Assembly (NCBI RefSeq): GCF_025717605.1
Contig: NZ_JAJIRQ010000001.1
Span: 709,716 to 773,715 of the forward strand
Reading direction: 5' to 3'
DNA from: Paucibacter sp. TC2R-5
GTDB taxonomy: Bacteria > Pseudomonadota > Gammaproteobacteria > Burkholderiales > Burkholderiaceae_C
DNA length: 64,000 nucleotides
This document shows, piece by piece, positions 16,293 through 26,114 of this stretch. Position 1 is the stretch's first letter, and every line of letters begins with the position of its first letter. The notes under the pieces were generated by a model. It was not told the DNA's origin and did not search any database. It saw only the letters and a list, made by a program, of their open reading frames with translations. The translations under genes were made by a program, and so were the position numbers.

Positions 16293-17117
16293 ATGAACTC
16301 GTCCAAACCACAACTCAGCCAGGTCAGCCTGGTTTGCGTTGAAACTCGTCGTACCCAGTTGGCGCGATATGCCTTGGAGCGCTGCATGGCGGCGGCATCC
16401 TTCAAGGAATGCCTGCTGTTGTGCACCAGCCGACAAGCTTTGCCTGCCGACATCGAACAAGTATTGATTCCGCCCTTCAGTGATATGGAGGGTTACTCGT
16501 CTTTCATGTTGAAGGACCTGGGGGCTTATTTCAACGGTGACTTCGTCTTGGTTGTGCAGTGGGACGGTTTTATTCTCAATGCGGATTGTTGGGACGATGA
16601 ATTTTTGCAGTATGACTACATCGGTGCACCTTGGCCGCATCGCCCGGTTGCGGTCGGCAATGGTGGGTTTTCCTTGCGCTCAAGGCGTTTGATCGAGGCG
16701 CTGAAGAAAATTGATATTCAGCAGGTGCATCCCGAGGACTACGTGATTTGTGAGTTGCACCGTGAGCAATTGATCAAGGAGCATGGCATTAAATTTGCAC
16801 CCATCGAGTTGGCCTCAAAATTCGCCTTTGAATTTATTCCGCCGAGCGGTCCAACATTTGGCTTTCACGGTTTTGCCAATTTCCATGCCGTGTTCAAAGA
16901 CCCGCAGTTGACCGAGTATCTTGCGCAATGTGAGCCCGCCATGCTCCAAAACAGGGCAGCACGCAATCTTTTCAAGAATTTGTGCCGAACCGGGCGTCAA
17001 GCCACGGCGCAGCAACTGTTCAAGAAGAATATCCGCAAGACAGCCAGAGGCATTTACGACGCGCTTGGTTTTTATTGTTGGATGAAGTGGCGCCAGCTCT
17101 CAGGCCGGTTTGACTGA
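16293..17117 (+). CDS. DUF5672-type protein in glycosyltransferase cluster
   Basis: 274-aa protein resembling the DUF5672 family, which is often encoded in polysaccharide and LPS gene clusters and is suspected to be glycosyltransferase-like. Recognisable features are the early strand VSLVCVETRR, the VLVVQWDGFILNADCWDDEF segment with several acidic residues, YDYIGAPWPH and GNGGFSLRSRRLIEAL. The start at 16293 is chosen because the frame upstream is antisense to the GT4 gene and carries no domain. The gene is noticeably less GC-rich than its surroundings, common for surface-sugar genes that move between strains. Its last 18 bp overlap the convergent GT9 gene. Confidence 0.75.
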   Translation: MNSSKPQLSQVSLVCVETRRTQLARYALERCMAAASFKECLLLCTSRQALPADIEQVLIPPFSDMEGYSSFMLKDLGAYFNGDFVLVVQWDGFILNADCWDDEFLQYDYIGAPWPHRPVAVGNGGFSLRSRRLIEALKKIDIQQVHPEDYVICELHREQLIKEHGIKFAPIELASKFAFEFIPPSGPTFGFHGFANFHAVFKDPQLTEYLAQCEPAMLQNRAARNLFKNLCRTGRQATAQQLFKKNIRKTARGIYDALGFYCWMKWRQLSGRFD

Positions 17118-18224
17118 ATCCAGAACTGCAGTGACCTGCTCGGCGGTGATCGCCTTGACCCAGTCACTGCGACTCAGCGTCGTGATCACGGTGCTGTTCT
17201 TTTCGTCGATGGGCGCCCATTCCGGGTTCTTCTGACGCATCAGGGCGATCACCGGAATATGCACCGCATTGGCCAAGTGCATCACGGCCGTTTCAACCGA
17301 GATGATCAAACTGCATTGACTCAACATCGCTGGCAATTGGAAGAAGTTTTCTTCGGCGCTGAAGAGTTGTACTTGCTGCAAACCCTGTGTGGCGAAATAG
17401 GCTCGCACCTGGGTCATTTGCTCCGGCACCACATTGACGACAAAACAAGTGTTGGCCCAAGCCGGCAATTTGCGCATGGCCTGAATCAGCTCGACCACCC
17501 GGTTCAAGGGCCAGCAGCGCTTATTGTTTTTCGCAAACGGGTTGATAAATACAGGCCGTACGGGCTCATCGCTTGTGCCGGTAAAGCCCCATTGCAGCAA
17601 TTGCTGCTGGCTTGCGATCAACCACTGTGGCGGAACATCGAGAAAGGGGAAGCGCTCTTCTGCGGCCAAGTCCATGCCGAAGAACGAGTTGAACCAGCCG
17701 TTGTAAATGCCCGTGATGTGCTGGCCGGCCTGCGTTCGTGCATCAGGATTGAGGGCTGCATCGAGCTTTCGATAGGCCCAGTGTCTGTGCAAGGCCAAGA
17801 GGCCGGGCTCATGCTTCATGCCGACCACAAAACCGCTCGGGCTGATCTTGCGCGCCAAGGCCGCATATAGATGCGGGCGCAAAGTGGCTAGAGACACGAC
17901 CAGAGGATATTGCTGCTGCCGAGCTTCTTGAATCGATTGCTGATACAGCGCTGGGCTGTAGGTCTTGTCATAGGTCTTGGCGACAAAAGGGCAGGCCGCC
18001 AACCAGTCGTACAGGGCATATTTTTTGAGATGCACCCAATCCGCGGGTTTGCTGCTGCGGCGCAATTCGTCGACCCAGATATGCACTTCGATATGCGGAT
18101 AGTGCTTGGCAAAGGCCTGGAAAAAATTCTGCAAATAGGTGTAGTCGCCCAGCGCCAGGTGGGTGATGAACAGAATTTTTTTTGACTTCGCGAGCAGGTC
18201 GCTGGGCACGAGTTGGTTTGACAT
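17100..18224 (-). CDS. Glycosyltransferase family 9 (heptosyltransferase-like) protein
   Basis: GT-B fold enzyme resembling ADP-heptose:LPS heptosyltransferases. Evidence is the N-terminal ILFITHLALGDYTYLQNFFQAF (the family's glycine-containing first loop), FINPFAKNNKRCWPLNRVVELI in the middle, and SCSLIISVETAVMHLANAVHIPVIALM, which is the GT9 donor-site signature (usual form S-x-D/E-T-x-x-x-H-x-A). 374 aa. It is the last gene of the lapA-lapB-waaC run, 12 bp after waaC, and so probably adds a later heptose or other core sugar. It is more divergent from the WaaC/WaaF norm than its neighbour. Confidence 0.8.
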   Translation of the reverse strand: MSNQLVPSDLLAKSKKILFITHLALGDYTYLQNFFQAFAKHYPHIEVHIWVDELRRSSKPADWVHLKKYALYDWLAACPFVAKTYDKTYSPALYQQSIQEARQQQYPLVVSLATLRPHLYAALARKISPSGFVVGMKHEPGLLALHRHWAYRKLDAALNPDARTQAGQHITGIYNGWFNSFFGMDLAAEERFPFLDVPPQWLIASQQQLLQWGFTGTSDEPVRPVFINPFAKNNKRCWPLNRVVELIQAMRKLPAWANTCFVVNVVPEQMTQVRAYFATQGLQQVQLFSAEENFFQLPAMLSQCSLIISVETAVMHLANAVHIPVIALMRQKNPEWAPIDEKNSTVITTLSRSDWVKAITAEQVTAVLDSVKPA

Positions 18225-18236
18225 AGGCTTGGCTGA

Positions 18237-19328
18237 TCAGTGGGCTGTCGTCTGCTGGACTTCGGCAGCGGCTTTCAAGACGCGCGCGACATCAAGCAGG
18301 CGCATGCAATCAAAGCGGCCACCGCAGCTGGGTTTGCGGTTGCAGGGCGAGCAGGGTAGTCGCTCATAAAGCACCTGGGTGCGCATGCTTGGCCCGCGCA
18401 AATAGGGTGTGGTCGAGCCAAACAAGGCCACGGTGGGGATGTCCAGCGCGATCGCCATATGGCTCAGGCCGGTGTCGACGCCGACCAGCAAGCTCGCTTC
18501 GCTGATGACGGCCACGGTCTCGTCGAGCTTGAATTGGCCGACCAAGTTGACGATGGCTGGGTTAATGGCGGCAATGCGCTGCGCCGCTTCCAAATCGCTG
18601 GGGCCACCGAGCAATAAGGGCGTTAGGCCTTGCGCGAGCAAGCCGTCTGCGAGCCCGGCCCAATGGCCTTCGATCCAGTGCTTTTGCGGCCGGGTGGTGA
18701 AGGCGGCCAGGACGGCATATCTGGGGCCGACCTGGGCTTGTGCCAGGCGACTGCGAGCTTGCTGCCGGGCTGCCTCGCCGACGGTCAGGTCCATCCGGTA
18801 GCTGTCGCTCTCGGCGCCGAGATAGACCGCCAGATCGCGGTACTCATGCGCGATGATGGGCTGCATCGCATCAAGTCCCACGCCGGGGCCGGGCCGCACG
18901 CTCTCATGCATCAACCATTGGCTGGACTCGCGCGGTTTCAGGTTGACCCGCCGGGGCGCGCCGGTCAGCCAGGCCATCAGGCCGCTTTTGAGCAGACCTT
19001 GCGGGTCGATGACCAAATCAAAGCTGGCGGCCCGCAGGGAGGTTCGAAAACGCCAGATCTCGCGCAAGGCCTGCAGCTTTTTGCCTTCGCGCCACAAGCT
19101 CTTCCAATGAGCGGTCGGCAAGACCATCAGCCGATGAAGTCGTGGGTTATGTTTGAGCAGCGGTGCTGCTGCCGGCTCCACCAGCCAGGTGATCTCGGCA
19201 TGGGGCCAATGGCTGAGCAGCGCGGGAATCAGCCCCGAGCTCAACACGACATCACCCAAAGCACTCAGACGAACGATGAGGATGCGATCGGGGCTTTTGT
19301 CCGACCGCAGCGGCTTATTCGTCGACAT
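18237..19328 (-). CDS. waaC: LPS heptosyltransferase I-type (GT9)
   Basis: Transfers heptose from ADP-heptose to the inner-core Kdo or heptose. The N-terminal RILIVRLSALGDVVLSSGLIPAL is the classical WaaC/WaaF beginning, followed by ITWLVEPAAAPLL. The C-terminal donor site is SLLVGVDTGLSHMAIALDIPTVALFGST. A Cys-rich PCSPCNRKPSCGG near the end is common in this family in betaproteobacteria. 363 aa. WaaC versus WaaF is a judgement: the sequence around PQGLLKSGLMAWL fits WaaC better. The start overlaps the lapB stop region by 14 bp. Confidence 0.85.
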   Translation of the reverse strand: MSTNKPLRSDKSPDRILIVRLSALGDVVLSSGLIPALLSHWPHAEITWLVEPAAAPLLKHNPRLHRLMVLPTAHWKSLWREGKKLQALREIWRFRTSLRAASFDLVIDPQGLLKSGLMAWLTGAPRRVNLKPRESSQWLMHESVRPGPGVGLDAMQPIIAHEYRDLAVYLGAESDSYRMDLTVGEAARQQARSRLAQAQVGPRYAVLAAFTTRPQKHWIEGHWAGLADGLLAQGLTPLLLGGPSDLEAAQRIAAINPAIVNLVGQFKLDETVAVISEASLLVGVDTGLSHMAIALDIPTVALFGSTTPYLRGPSMRTQVLYERLPCSPCNRKPSCGGRFDCMRLLDVARVLKAAAEVQQTTAH

Positions 19329-20460
19329 GGTGAGGCGGGTAGGTGTCCCAATTCAAGCAACCAGGGCATTGCCAGAAGTAGTGCTGGGCCTCGAAGCCGC
19401 AGGCGGCGCAGCGGTAACGTTGCAAGGGGCGCACGGCCTGGTCCAGCGTCGCGGAGACCAGCGGAGCCTCGGACTCGCTGAGTTTGAAACCACTTTGGGT
19501 CAGCAGCGAGCGAGCTGCTGAAAGATTGGGCTGCTCGCGCAAATGGCGGCTCAGGCGTTCGCGCTGCAAGTCGGAGCTGGGTTCGAGCTTGGCGATGGCC
19601 TGCAGCAAATGCATGCCGGGTGTGCGGCCATATTGATCACTCAAAATGGCCAGAGCGCGCTGCTGGCAGCCGCAGGTCTGTGCCGCCTCGGCAAAGTCGC
19701 GCGCAACCAGATTGAAGGCCTCGGGGTTGACCGCCAGCAGTTCCGCATAGGCCGCCATCGCCAGTTTGGGCTGGCCCAGCCTGGCTTGCATCTGTCCGCC
19801 CAGCACATGGGCGCGCGCCGCGTGAGGCGCCACCTTGCGGGCTTCGGCGAGCAGGGTCAAAGCTTCGTCGTCTTGATCCCGAGCTTGCGCTTCCAGCGCC
19901 AATTCGCACAGGTAATGCGCTATGCGAGTGGCAAAAGAGGCGGTGCCGGTTTGCTCCAAATGGCGTGCCACATCGGCGGCCTTGCGCCAGTCGCGGGTGC
20001 GCTCATACAGGGCCAGCAAGGCCAGCTCCGCTTCGCTTTCAAACGGCGTGCCGGTGAGTGCGGTGAAGGCGGTTTCGGCGCGGTCGAACAGCCCGGCCTT
20101 GTAAAAGTCTTGCGCCAAGGCATGCTGAGCGCGTTCACGCTCCGAGCGGGGCAAGTCTCCGCGCTGCAGCAGATGTTGATGCACCCGCACGGCGCGCTCG
20201 TACTCGCCGCGGCGGCGGAACAAATTGCCCAGCGCGAAGTGCAGCTCCGAGGTGTCGGGGTCGTTCTGCACCGCTTCGATGAAGGCGTCAATGGCCTTGT
20301 CGTGCTGCTCATTGAGCAGCAGATTCAGGCCTTTGAAGTAGGCTTTGGGTGAGTTTTTTTGCTCGCGCTTCCATTGCCTTGTGTCGAGCTTGGAGGCCAG
20401 CCAGCCGATGGCGAAAGCCCCTGGCAGTGCGAACAGCAGCCAGCGGAAATCAAATTCCAT
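19315..20460 (-). CDS. lapB: LPS assembly protein LapB (YciM)
   Basis: Inner-membrane TPR protein that guides FtsH to degrade LpxC and so limits LPS synthesis. An N-terminal membrane anchor (LLFALPGAFAIGWLASKL) is followed by repeated TPR helices (YFKGLNLLLNEQHDKAIDAF, ELHFALGNLFRRRGEYERAV and more). A C-terminal rubredoxin-like metal site is formed by CAACGF and CPGC. 381 aa, the usual length. It overlaps lapA by 11 bp and waaC by 14 bp, so the three are one transcription unit and tie LPS quality control to core synthesis. Confidence 0.95.
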   Translation of the reverse strand: MEFDFRWLLFALPGAFAIGWLASKLDTRQWKREQKNSPKAYFKGLNLLLNEQHDKAIDAFIEAVQNDPDTSELHFALGNLFRRRGEYERAVRVHQHLLQRGDLPRSERERAQHALAQDFYKAGLFDRAETAFTALTGTPFESEAELALLALYERTRDWRKAADVARHLEQTGTASFATRIAHYLCELALEAQARDQDDEALTLLAEARKVAPHAARAHVLGGQMQARLGQPKLAMAAYAELLAVNPEAFNLVARDFAEAAQTCGCQQRALAILSDQYGRTPGMHLLQAIAKLEPSSDLQRERLSRHLREQPNLSAARSLLTQSGFKLSESEAPLVSATLDQAVRPLQRYRCAACGFEAQHYFWQCPGCLNWDTYPPHHVDE

Positions 20461-20749
20461 CGTGGATCACGCTGGGTGGCTGGGCTTCATCATTGCCGCC
20501 GGGGTTTGCTGCCGAACCGGCGGCGGGGCCGCGGCTGGCAATGCGGCGGTGATGCCACCAAGCCGGCACCATCGCCAGCACGCCCAGAGCGCAGCCCATG
20601 CCAAAGGCTAGCAAGACCACAATGACCAGCGGCGAGTGCCATTCATGGCCAAAAAACCAGCGCACCACCACCTCGTGGCTGTTGTTCAGCGCAAAGGCAA
20701 AAAGGGCAAAAAAGAGGAAGGCTCTGAAGGCCCAAACAAGGATTCGCAT
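20450..20749 (-). CDS. lapA: LPS assembly protein LapA (DUF1049)
   Basis: Small two-helix inner-membrane protein (99 aa) that partners LapB. The first helix (LVWAFRAFLFFALFAFALN) and second helix (SPLVIVVLLAFGMGCALGVLAMVP) flank the family pattern NNSHEVVVRWFFG. The polar C-terminus is cytoplasmic. Placed directly before lapB with an 11-bp overlap, as in most proteobacteria. Confidence 0.92.
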   Translation of the reverse strand: MRILVWAFRAFLFFALFAFALNNSHEVVVRWFFGHEWHSPLVIVVLLAFGMGCALGVLAMVPAWWHHRRIASRGPAAGSAANPGGNDEAQPPSVIHDGI

Positions 20750-20791
20750 TGAGCCGGATTCTAGTGTCTGTGCAGACTTGCCAGCCCGGAC

Positions 20792-21130
20792 TTAGCCCTT
20801 AATCTGTTGCGCGGCGAGCAATTCTTTGTTGGCTGAATGGCCGGCGCTATTATCAGCATCAACGCCTTCACGTAGCGCTTTGCCGGGCTTGAAGTGGGGC
20901 ACCAATTTCTCGGGGATCAAGACCTGCTCGCCGCTGCGCGGGTTGCGACCCATGCGGGGCGGGCGCCGGTTGACTTGGAAGCTGCCGAAACCGCGAATCT
21001 CGATCCGGTGGCCACGCGAGAGCGAGTCGGACATCGCATCCAGAATCGTCTTGACGGCGAACTCGGTGTCACGCTGCGCCAGTTGGCCGAAGCGCTCGGC
21101 CAGCAATACAACGAGGTCGGATCGGGTCAT
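20792..21130 (-). CDS. ihfB: Integration host factor beta subunit
   Basis: DNA-bending nucleoid protein acting with Ihf[15 protein letters not shown] opens the family helix, and the DNA-binding arm with the intercalating proline is in [23 protein letters not shown]. 112 aa is longer than the ~95 aa of E. coli; the additional C-terminal tail ([18 protein letters not shown]) is typical of betaproteobacterial IhfB. It lies 42 bp before lapA and 124 bp after rpsA, from which it is separated by a terminator, so it may have its own promoter. Confidence 0.96.
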   Translation of the reverse strand: MTRSDLVVLLAERFGQLAQRDTEFAVKTILDAMSDSLSRGHRIEIRGFGSFQVNRRPPRMGRNPRSGEQVLIPEKLVPHFKPGKALREGVDADNSAGHSANKELLAAQQIKG

Positions 21131-21163
21131 GTCTTGGTGGCTTTAGAGTTTGGACGTTTTCAT

Positions 21164-21198
21164 AAAAAAGGCCCGCACTCCCTGAGGAGGCGGGCCTT
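21164..21198 (-). terminator. Intrinsic terminator after rpsA
   Basis: On the minus strand AAGGCCCGC and GCGGGCCTT form a 9-bp perfect stem with extra pairing in the loop (CTCC/GGAG), followed by a T run. It lies 57 bp downstream of the rpsA stop and 34 bp before the ihfB start. Confidence 0.9.
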
Positions 21199-21254
21199 CT
21201 TGACTTGATTCGAAACTTGGCCCGACCAAACAGGTCGCGCCAAAGAGTTTCGAT

Positions 21255-22976
21255 TTAGCCTTGGTTGTCCAGCTTGGCGCGCAGCAAAGCGCCCAGGCTG
21301 GTGGTGCCGGCGTTTTCACGCTCGGCTGTGGCCGACAGACGCTGCATAGCTTCTTGATTGTCGGCGTTGTCCTTGGCCTTGATGGACAACTGGATGTTGC
21401 GAGTCTTGCGGTCGATGCTGACGATCAGCGTTGAGACTTCGTCGCCTTCCTTCAGCATGGTGCGGGCATCTTCCACGCGGTCGCGGGAGATTTCCGAAGC
21501 GCGCAGATAACCCAGCACTTCGTCGGCCAACTCGATCTCGGCACCGCGTGCGTCAACCGTCTTGACCTTGCCAGTCACGACCATGCCGCGGTCATTGACC
21601 GTGGTGTAGGAGGTGAATGGGTCGCTGTCCAACTGCTTGATGCCCAGGGAGATGCGCTCGCGCTCGACGTCAACGGCCAAGACCAGGGCTTCGACTTCTT
21701 GGCCCTTCTTGAAGTTGCGCACAGCAGCTTCGCCAGTCTCGTTCCACGACAGGTCGGACAGGTGCACCAGACCGTCGATGCCTTGAGCCAGGCCAACGAA
21801 CACGCCGAAGTCGGTGATCGACTTGACGGGGCCCTTGACGCGGTCGCCGCGCTTGACGGTTTCAGCGAAATCTTCCCAAGGATTGGCCTTGCACTGCTTC
21901 ATGCCCAGGGAGATGCGACGCTTGTCTTCGTCGATTTCCAGGACCATGACTTCGACTTCATCACCCAGGGTGACCAGCTTCGAAGGAGCAATGTTCTTGT
22001 TCGTCCAGTCCATTTCGGACACGTGCACCAGACCTTCGATGCCCGGCTCGATTTCAACGAATGCGCCGTAGTCAGCGATGTTGGTGATCTTGCCGAACAG
22101 GCGGGTGCTGGTTGGGTAGCGACGTGCCACACCGAACCATGGATCGTCGCCCAACTGCTTCAGACCCAGCGAAACGCGGTTCTTCTCGGCGTCGAACTTC
22201 AGGATCTTGGCGGTCAGTTCCTGACCAACAGTGACCACTTCCGATGGGTGACGCACACGACGCCATGCCATGTCGGTGATGTGCAACAGGCCGTCGATAC
22301 CGCCCAGGTCCACGAACGCACCGTATTCGGTGATGTTCTTGACCACGCCCTGAACGATGGCGCCTTCGGCCAAAGTTTCCAGCAACTTGGCGCGCTCTTC
22401 GCCCATCGAAGCTTCGACCACAGCACGACGCGACAACACGACGTTGTTGCGCTTGCGGTCCAGCTTGATGACCTTGAACTCCATGGTCTTGCCTTCGTAC
22501 GGGCTCATGTCCTTGACCGGACGTGTGTCCAGCAGGGAGCCTGGCAGGAAGGCGCGGATGCCATTGACCAGAACGGTCAGGCCGCCCTTGACCTTGCCCG
22601 ACACGGTACCGGTGACGAAGTCGCCCGATTCCAGAGCAACTTCCAGCGACAGCCACGAAGCCAAACGCTTGGCCTTGTCGCGCGACAGGATGGTGTCGCC
22701 GTAGCCGTTTTCGATTGCGTCGATGGCGACGGAAACGAAGTCACCGATTTGAACTTCCAGCTCGCCCTGGTCGTTCTTGAATTCTTCGATTGGCACGTAG
22801 GCTTCGGACTTCAGGCCGGCATTGACGACCACAAAGCTGTGCTCGATACGGACCACTTCGGCGGAGATAACTTCACCGGCGCGCAGGTCGGAACGCTGCA
22901 GCGACTCTTCGAACATGGCGCCAAAGGAGCCAGCTTCGAACGAAGTAACTTCGGCGAGGTTTTTGATTTTTGTCAT
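21255..22976 (-). CDS. rpsA: 30S ribosomal protein S1
   Basis: Large ribosomal protein that binds mRNA upstream of start codons. Six S1 repeats are visible along 573 aa; recognisable repeat cores include [39 protein letters not shown] and [19 protein letters not shown]. The start ([16 protein letters not shown]) has AGGAAA a few bases upstream. It lies 168 bp after the aroA-cmk gene, the classic cmk-rpsA order, and ends at a strong terminator. The leader between 22977 and 23144 may hold autoregulatory structure. Confidence 0.98.
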   Translation of the reverse strand: MTKIKNLAEVTSFEAGSFGAMFEESLQRSDLRAGEVISAEVVRIEHSFVVVNAGLKSEAYVPIEEFKNDQGELEVQIGDFVSVAIDAIENGYGDTILSRDKAKRLASWLSLEVALESGDFVTGTVSGKVKGGLTVLVNGIRAFLPGSLLDTRPVKDMSPYEGKTMEFKVIKLDRKRNNVVLSRRAVVEASMGEERAKLLETLAEGAIVQGVVKNITEYGAFVDLGGIDGLLHITDMAWRRVRHPSEVVTVGQELTAKILKFDAEKNRVSLGLKQLGDDPWFGVARRYPTSTRLFGKITNIADYGAFVEIEPGIEGLVHVSEMDWTNKNIAPSKLVTLGDEVEVMVLEIDEDKRRISLGMKQCKANPWEDFAETVKRGDRVKGPVKSITDFGVFVGLAQGIDGLVHLSDLSWNETGEAAVRNFKKGQEVEALVLAVDVERERISLGIKQLDSDPFTSYTTVNDRGMVVTGKVKTVDARGAEIELADEVLGYLRASEISRDRVEDARTMLKEGDEVSTLIVSIDRKTRNIQLSIKAKDNADNQEAMQRLSATAERENAGTTSLGALLRAKLDNQG

Positions 22977-23005
22977 GGTGTTTCCTGTGTCGGCGCGGCC
23001 AAGGC

Positions 23006-23049
23006 GTTTGACGGTCCGACTGTGGGTGTCTGACGTTTGACCGTCGGAC
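23006..23049 (-). repeat. Paired 15-bp elements in the rpsA leader
   Basis: GTTTGACGGTCCGAC (23006-23020) and GTTTGACCGTCGGAC (23035-23049) are direct repeats differing only at three positions, and the differing parts are complementary (GGTCCGAC can pair with GTCGGAC). The minus-strand leader of rpsA could fold alternatively through them. Function not known. Confidence 0.4.
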
Positions 23050-23144
23050 GGGTTAGGTTGTGGATATCGCCGACTGCAGCGAACCTTGGCTTTGCACCAG
23101 GCTCAAAAGCCGAAGTCGGCGGGTTTCATTGAGCCTTTTCCGAA

Positions 23145-25172
23145 TCAACGCTGATCCGAAAAAGGCCCCGCCTTGGCCCACCAAGCCAACACCAAATCCT
23201 TTGATTCCTCAATGGACAGGGCCGAGTTGTCGAGCGCCAGCGCATCTGCGGCAGGGGCTAGTGGCGAGGCCTTGCGGGATTTGTCCTGCAAGTCACGCGC
23301 CTCCAAATCTTGACGCAAGCCCGCGATACTAGCCGAAATCCCCTTGGAAATCAATTGCTTATAGCGCCGCTCGGCCCTGGTTTCGGCCGAAGCTGTGAGA
23401 AAAACCTTCAGTGCAGCATCCGGGAACACCTCCGTGCCCATATCGCGGCCGTCGGCCACCAGGCCCGGCAGGCGACGGTAGTCGAGCTGCAACTGGTTCA
23501 AAGCGTGGCGCACTTCGGTGTGGGTGGCAACCTTGGAGGCCAAGAGGCCGGTGGTTTCCAGGCGCAGCGCTTCGGTGATGTCGACCTCGCCCAGCGTCAC
23601 GCGGCCTTTGCGGAAATGCAGGTCCAGCCGGGCGGCGATGGCCGCGACCGCTTGGCCGTCGTCCAGATCGACGCCGGCGCGCTGTGCGGCGAGGCCGCTG
23701 GCGCGGTAGAGCATGCCGGAGTCCAGTACCACATAGCCCAATGCGTGAGCCACCTCGTCGGCCAGCGTGCCCTTGCCGGACGCGGTCGGGCCGTCTATGC
23801 AAATGACGGGAATGTCTTTGCTGCGAGCCTTGCTGACCTCGAACAGCGTTTCGAAATAGTCAGGAAAAGTCTTGGCCACGCAATGTGGCTCGAGAATTCG
23901 CACCGGCACGGCCGGGCTGGTTTTGCCCGCTACCAGGCCGTTGAAAGCCGCCAGCGAAAAGCACATGGCGATGCGATGGTCGTCATAGGTGTGGACGCTG
24001 GCCGCCTGCCAGCTCAGCAGCGGGTGCACCCGCAGCCAGTCCTGGCCTTCTTCGACGGTGGCGCCAAGCTTGCGCAACTCGGCCGCCATCGCCGCGATGC
24101 GATCGGTTTCCTTGACCCGCCAGCTGGCGATATTCGTCAACGTGGTCGGGCCGTCGGCATACAGCGCCATCACCGCCAAGGTCATCGCCGCGTCGGGGAT
24201 GTGATTGCAGTCCAGGCTGATGCCGTGCAATGGCCAGGCCCCGCGCCGAACTTCCAGCCAGTTAGGGCCGGCTTCGACGCGCGCACCCATCGCCTGCGCC
24301 GCCTCGATGAAACGCACATCGCCTTGCAGCGAGGCGCTGCCGACGCCCTCGATGCGCAGCGGTGCCTCGGTGGCGGCCAGCGCGCCCAGAGCCACGAAGT
24401 ACGAGGCCGAGGACGCATCTCCCTCCACATGCACCGCGCCCGGCGAGCGGTAGCGGCTGCCGGCGGGGATGGTGAAGCGCTGCCAATCTTCCCTCTGCAC
24501 CTGGATGCCGAAGCGCTTGAGCAGCTCCAGCGTGATGTGGATATAGGGTTTGGAGATCAGCTCGCCAACCACCTCGATCACCACGTCCTGCTCGCTTGCC
24601 ACCAAAGGCAAGGCCAAGAGCAGGGCGGTCAGGAACTGGCTGGACACATCGCCGCGCACCTTGACCGGCTGGGCCAAGTCAAGTTTGGATGGACCGGTGA
24701 GCTTCAAAGGCGGATAGCCTTCCTGACCCAGGCAGTCAATTTGGCAGCCGAGCAGACGCAAGGCGTCGACCAGGTCGCCAATCGGCCGCTCATGCATGCG
24801 GGCGACGCCGCTGAGTTCGAACTCACCGCCTTGGGTGGCGGCCAGCAGGGCTAGCGCGGCGGTCAGCGGGCGCATCGCCGTGCCGGCATTGCCAAGGAAG
24901 AGCTGCGCCGCATCAACCGTCAGCCGCCCGCCGAAGCCTGTGACTTGCAACACGCCGTGGTCGGAGGTTTCGAGTCGGCAGCCCAGCGCTTTGAGCGAAT
25001 CCAACATGACGGCGGTGTCGTCACTGTCCAGCAGGTCGTGCACTTCGGTCACGCCCTCGGACAAACCGGCCAGCAAGAGCACCCGGTTGGAGATGCTCTT
25101 GGAGCCGGGTAAGCGCACGGTGCCGCCGGCACTTCGCAGTGGCGGCAGGTCGAGGAATGGAATTTTGAACAT
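23145..25172 (-). CDS. aroA-cmk: Fused 3-phosphoshikimate 1-carboxyvinyltransferase / cytidylate kinase
   Basis: One 675-aa reading frame carrying two enzymes. Residues ~1-445 are EPSP synthase of the shikimate pathway: [10 protein letters not shown] at 22-30, GNAGTAMRP at 94-102, and the late [11 protein letters not shown] loop. Residues ~455-675 are cytidylate kinase, which makes CDP/dCDP: P-loop DGPTASGKG at 460-468, LDSGMLYR, and [12 protein letters not shown]. No frameshift or internal stop separates them. The second half needs no start of its own. Gene order aroA-cmk-rpsA is widespread; the direct fusion is known from some Burkholderiales. The gene follows tyrA by 46 bp. Confidence 0.95.
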   Translation of the reverse strand: MFKIPFLDLPPLRSAGGTVRLPGSKSISNRVLLLAGLSEGVTEVHDLLDSDDTAVMLDSLKALGCRLETSDHGVLQVTGFGGRLTVDAAQLFLGNAGTAMRPLTAALALLAATQGGEFELSGVARMHERPIGDLVDALRLLGCQIDCLGQEGYPPLKLTGPSKLDLAQPVKVRGDVSSQFLTALLLALPLVASEQDVVIEVVGELISKPYIHITLELLKRFGIQVQREDWQRFTIPAGSRYRSPGAVHVEGDASSASYFVALGALAATEAPLRIEGVGSASLQGDVRFIEAAQAMGARVEAGPNWLEVRRGAWPLHGISLDCNHIPDAAMTLAVMALYADGPTTLTNIASWRVKETDRIAAMAAELRKLGATVEEGQDWLRVHPLLSWQAASVHTYDDHRIAMCFSLAAFNGLVAGKTSPAVPVRILEPHCVAKTFPDYFETLFEVSKARSKDIPVICIDGPTASGKGTLADEVAHALGYVVLDSGMLYRASGLAAQRAGVDLDDGQAVAAIAARLDLHFRKGRVTLGEVDITEALRLETTGLLASKVATHTEVRHALNQLQLDYRRLPGLVADGRDMGTEVFPDAALKVFLTASAETRAERRYKQLISKGISASIAGLRQDLEARDLQDKSRKASPLAPAADALALDNSALSIEESKDLVLAWWAKAGPFSDQR

Positions 25173-25218
25173 GGCTATCGAGAAAAGTTTGAGAGGCCGC
25201 AGAACAGCCGAGCGCGCC

Positions 25219-26100
25219 CTATTTGGGCTGCCGCGGAGCAGGCAAGGCCCATTGCGCGCGCGCTTCCGAGATCAGGCGGATACGGGCTTCCAGGCCGGTG
25301 GCGTCGTCATCCTTCAGCAGCGCTTCGATCGCGTCAAGTGCCTGGCGGAATCGTTGCGACTGAATCAAGACCTCGGCCTTGTTGGCCATCAGGATGTCGC
25401 GCCATACCGCCGGCTCACTGGCGGCGATCCGTGTAAAGTCGCGAAAACCCGGGCCGGCCAGGCTCAGATAGTCGCGACCCGCCGGTTGCGCTGCGACCGA
25501 TTGGAAATAAGCAAAGGCGAGCAAATGCGGCAAATGGCTGACGGCAGCGAAGGCTGCGTCATGATTTTCCGGCGTCATCTTGAGCACTCGTGCACCCAGC
25601 GCCGACCAGACATCGGTGGCGCGTTGCACCAGGTCAGCGTTGGTCTGTGGCAGAGGCGTCAGGATGACTTGGCAGTCGTTGTACAGCCCGGCATCGGCGT
25701 TTTGGACGCCGCCCGACTCTTTGCCGGTGATCGGGTGGGCCGGCACAAAGGCATCGATCTGCTTGCCCAAGGCGCGTTTGGCGGCGCTGACGACGTCGCC
25801 TTTGGTCGAGCCGACGTCCATCACCAGCACGTTCGGATTGACCATATGGCGGATCGCCTTCAGCGTCGCCTCGGTCGCCGATACCGGCACCGCAATCAGC
25901 ACGATGTCCGAGCCCGACACGGCCAACAGCGCTGATTCTGCCGCCACATCGATGACGCCCAGGCGTTTGGCCATCTCGGTGGTTGACGGCGACTTGCTAT
26001 AGCCGACCACGCGCTTGACCAGGCCCGCTTTCTTCAGCGCCAAGGCGAATGAGCCGCCCATCAGGCCGCAGCCGATCACGCCGAGTTGATTAAAGAACAT
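25219..26100 (-). CDS. tyrA: Prephenate dehydrogenase
   Basis: Oxidises prephenate to 4-hydroxyphenylpyruvate in tyrosine synthesis. The start at 26100 ([20 protein letters not shown]) places the NAD(P)-binding GxGxxG motif right at the N-terminus as the family requires; the frame is open 48 codons further upstream but only because it overlaps pheA. The conserved [10 protein letters not shown] loop holds the catalytic/substrate-binding His. The C-terminal helical domain follows ([16 protein letters not shown]). 293 aa. It is monofunctional, without fused chorismate mutase. pheA ends 14 bp upstream. Confidence 0.94.
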   Translation of the reverse strand: MFFNQLGVIGCGLMGGSFALALKKAGLVKRVVGYSKSPSTTEMAKRLGVIDVAAESALLAVSGSDIVLIAVPVSATEATLKAIRHMVNPNVLVMDVGSTKGDVVSAAKRALGKQIDAFVPAHPITGKESGGVQNADAGLYNDCQVILTPLPQTNADLVQRATDVWSALGARVLKMTPENHDAAFAAVSHLPHLLAFAYFQSVAAQPAGRDYLSLAGPGFRDFTRIAASEPAVWRDILMANKAEVLIQSQRFRQALDAIEALLKDDDATGLEARIRLISEARAQWALPAPRQPK

Positions 26101-26114
26101 CGCGGCCACTTGCC

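Noticed and set aside
23310-24854. 514-residue open frame opposite aroA-cmk
   Set aside because: Same kind of shadow; no family feature, and the minus strand protein is certain.
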